This document shows positions 62,482 to 64,000 of a stretch of 64,000 nucleotides of DNA, in pieces. Position 1 is the stretch's first letter, and each line of letters starts with the position of its first letter. The stretch spans positions 203,577 to 267,576 of the forward strand of contig NZ_JFCB01000004.1 of NCBI RefSeq assembly GCF_000725125.1, in the 5' to 3' direction. A program made the translations under genes and the position numbers. The stretch is from Streptomyces toyocaensis. Lineage in GTDB: Bacteria; Actinomycetota; Actinomycetes; Streptomycetales; Streptomycetaceae. The notes under the pieces are model-generated. The model did no database searches. It was not told where the DNA came from and saw only the letters and a list, made by a program, of their open reading frames with translations.

Positions 62482-64000
62482 ATGACCACCGCCACCCACG
62501 AGCCCACCCTCCCGGCCCGGCCCGGGACCCCGGACACGGACGGCGCCCTCGACGGCCGCGAGGCCGTGGACGGCGGCGCCTACCAGGTCCTGCGGGACCG
62601 CCTCACCGCGCAGGCCGCCGAACTGGCCCGCCGCGCCGACGCGCTGAACCGGCGCCGCGCCGAGGAGTTCGGCGCCCCGGAGCTGCGTCCCACCGGCACC
62701 GGGCGACTGCACACCGACCGCCCCTGCGTGCCCCGCGACATCGTCGCCGTGGGCGACGTGCTGCTCTTCGGCTACGAGGCCCGGCCCCGCCCCGACCGGG
62801 ACACCGCCGTCGGCGACGTCCTCGCCCCGCACGACCGCGACCTGAACCGGCTGCCCGACGACGCCGTGCCGGGACTCCTCGACGACCCCGGCTTCGTGCG
62901 CGAGTTCGCCGCCCTGCACCGCTACTACCGGCAGGCCCGCCTGCTGAGGCTGCGCCGTTTCGACGGCAAGCTGCTCGCCGTCTTCCAGACCGGCGAGAAG
63001 GCCGGCGACATCCGTGTCCTGCGCTGGTCGGTCACCGAGGACGGCCGCGCCGCGTTCCTCGACGCGCGCGGCGACCGCGACCACGCGCTCACCCCGCCCG
63101 CTGCTGTCGACTGGACGTCCACCACCCGTGAGGACCACGTCCTCGGCCGCCACCCGCACGTCTCCGTCCAGGGCGAGGTCTTCGTCGACACCCTCGGCGG
63201 CACCCTCACCGTCAAGACCGAGAACGACACCACCACTCCCGACGGCATCCACACCGAACCGGTCGACGAGCCCCTGCAGTCCCTCGCCGACGCGGACGTC
63301 GCCCACGCCCGCGTCGGCCCCCTGGTCCTGCTGCGGATCCTGCCCTACAAGGAGACCGCACACCGCTACCTGGTCTTCCACACCCTCGCCCGCACCGTCG
63401 TCCGCCTCGACGGCATCGGGCAGGGCGCCCGCCGGCTGCCCGAGGACCAGGGCATCGTCTTCCCCGGCGGCTACTGCCTCGCCGCGGGCACCCACAAGAC
63501 GTACGAACTCGACACCACGGGGATGGAGTTCGAACGCGAGGTGCGCTCGCCCCACGGCGAGGACGTGCTCTACGCCTTCCACGCGCCCGGGCGCGGGCGC
63601 GGCCTGCTGCTGTCGTACAACCAGATCCGCGAGGCGGTCGCCACCCCGATGGCGTGCCACGGCTGGGCCCTGTTCGACGACGGACACCTCGCCCTGCTGC
63701 GCCCCGAGGGCGACGAGCCCGCCCGCGTCCACCCCGTGCGGCTGTGGGACACCCCCTACGTCTCCGACACCCACGCCGCGGGCCGGCCCGCCGGCGAGGG
63801 GCCGCTGGCCCGGGTCGGCAACGCCGACCTCGTGCGCGGCATCTCCGACTGCCTGTCCCTGGCCCGGTCGGCCGCCGAACCCACCCCGACGGCCGGGATC
63901 TACGGCACGCTCGCTGCCGCCTGCGTCCGCGTCGCGGACACCCACCACTGGCTGGGGGACACCGAACTCGAAGACCTGCGGACCCCGTTGGACGAGGTGC
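62482..64000 (+). CDS. Large 'DNA repair ATPase'-type partner of flotillin (3' truncated)
   Basis: From ATG 62482 (GAGAGGCAG upstream) the frame stays open to the window end, 506 codons, so the protein is larger. The visible part is mostly beta-rich and repetitive: YQVLRDRLTAQAAELARR, TDRPCVPRDIVAVGDVLLFG, VFVDTLGGTLTVKTENDTTT, then LVLLRILPYKETAHRYLVF. I recall a family of very large proteins annotated as DNA repair ATPases lying next to flotillin-like genes; their P-loop domain would lie beyond the visible part. No catalytic motif is seen here, so the function is not established from this window. Confidence 0.6.
   Translation, partial: MTTATHEPTLPARPGTPDTDGALDGREAVDGGAYQVLRDRLTAQAAELARRADALNRRRAEEFGAPELRPTGTGRLHTDRPCVPRDIVAVGDVLLFGYEARPRPDRDTAVGDVLAPHDRDLNRLPDDAVPGLLDDPGFVREFAALHRYYRQARLLRLRRFDGKLLAVFQTGEKAGDIRVLRWSVTEDGRAAFLDARGDRDHALTPPAAVDWTSTTREDHVLGRHPHVSVQGEVFVDTLGGTLTVKTENDTTTPDGIHTEPVDEPLQSLADADVAHARVGPLVLLRILPYKETAHRYLVFHTLARTVVRLDGIGQGARRLPEDQGIVFPGGYCLAAGTHKTYELDTTGMEFEREVRSPHGEDVLYAFHAPGRGRGLLLSYNQIREAVATPMACHGWALFDDGHLALLRPEGDEPARVHPVRLWDTPYVSDTHAAGRPAGEGPLARVGNADLVRGISDCLSLARSAAEPTPTAGIYGTLAAACVRVADTHHWLGDTELEDLRTPLDEV

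Overview
The window is high-GC actinobacterial DNA, almost certainly from a Streptomyces chromosome. Supporting signs are strong third-position GC bias, frequent GTG starts, dense GTGA/ATGA overlaps, a SepF-like SflB protein, a das-type N-acetylglucosamine locus with dre-like operators, rare TTA (bldA-type) leucine codons, and DUF5999/DUF6099/DUF6299 proteins. No rRNA, tRNA, CRISPR array, transposase or replication origin was seen.

Layout. (1) 1-8.3 kb is a defence island: the end of a type 2 BREX operon (pglZ tail, brxD, brxHI), then a lone 1,242-residue membrane-anchored NACHT-type NTPase with lower-GC codon use. (2) 8.3-20 kb is a mannan/mannoside locus: a binding-protein ABC transporter, a GH2 beta-mannosidase, a LacI regulator, a ROK sugar kinase, a remnant of mannose-6-phosphate isomerase, and a secreted GH5 mannanase with two CBM10 modules. 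Four ACCGGTNNAG sites and two identical GACAACGTTGTC palindromes mark a probable shared regulon. A decayed MFS gene sits at its edge. (3) 20-25.9 kb is a dasR-dasABCD type locus (GntR regulator, ABC transporter, GH3 hexosaminidase) with three dre-like operators. (4) 25.9-31 kb is a mixed set: YdeI-like, SflB, an ATPase, a MazG-like protein, DUF6099 and an F420-type oxidoreductase. (5) 31.1-35.1 kb is the bacterial RNA-repair pair Hen1-Pnkp. (6) 35.3-42.5 kb is a three-gene predicted conflict or signalling operon: an EAD2/VMAP protein, a MoxR ATPase, and a 1,517-residue vWA-like/NB-ARC/TPR protein of the FxsT type. About 2 kb further on, beyond an antiporter, lie a small FxsA-like peptide lacking the usual FxSxx tail and an HExxH-type predicted peptide hydroxylase. 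(7) 46.6-49 kb holds arginine deiminase, ornithine carbamoyltransferase and an RsbW-like kinase. (8) 49.7-57.9 kb is an aromatic acyl-CoA cluster (CoA ligase, monooxygenase/OYE fusion, acyl-CoA dehydrogenase, enoyl-CoA hydratase, RidA, PaaX regulator) that fits the aerobic 2-aminobenzoyl-CoA (anthranilate) route. (9) 58-64 kb carries small secreted or unknown proteins, a PucR regulator, a flotillin-like protein and the start of a large partner protein cut by the window edge.

The most novel-looking parts are the NACHT protein beside BREX, and the VMAP-MoxR-FxsT operon with its nearby FxsA-like peptide and HExxH enzyme. TTA codons occur in the VMAP, FxsT and HExxH genes and also in the dasR-like gene. 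I saw none in the neighbouring genes, which suggests developmental (bldA) gating of these particular functions. All family calls come from reading motifs and gene order; no database search was run.
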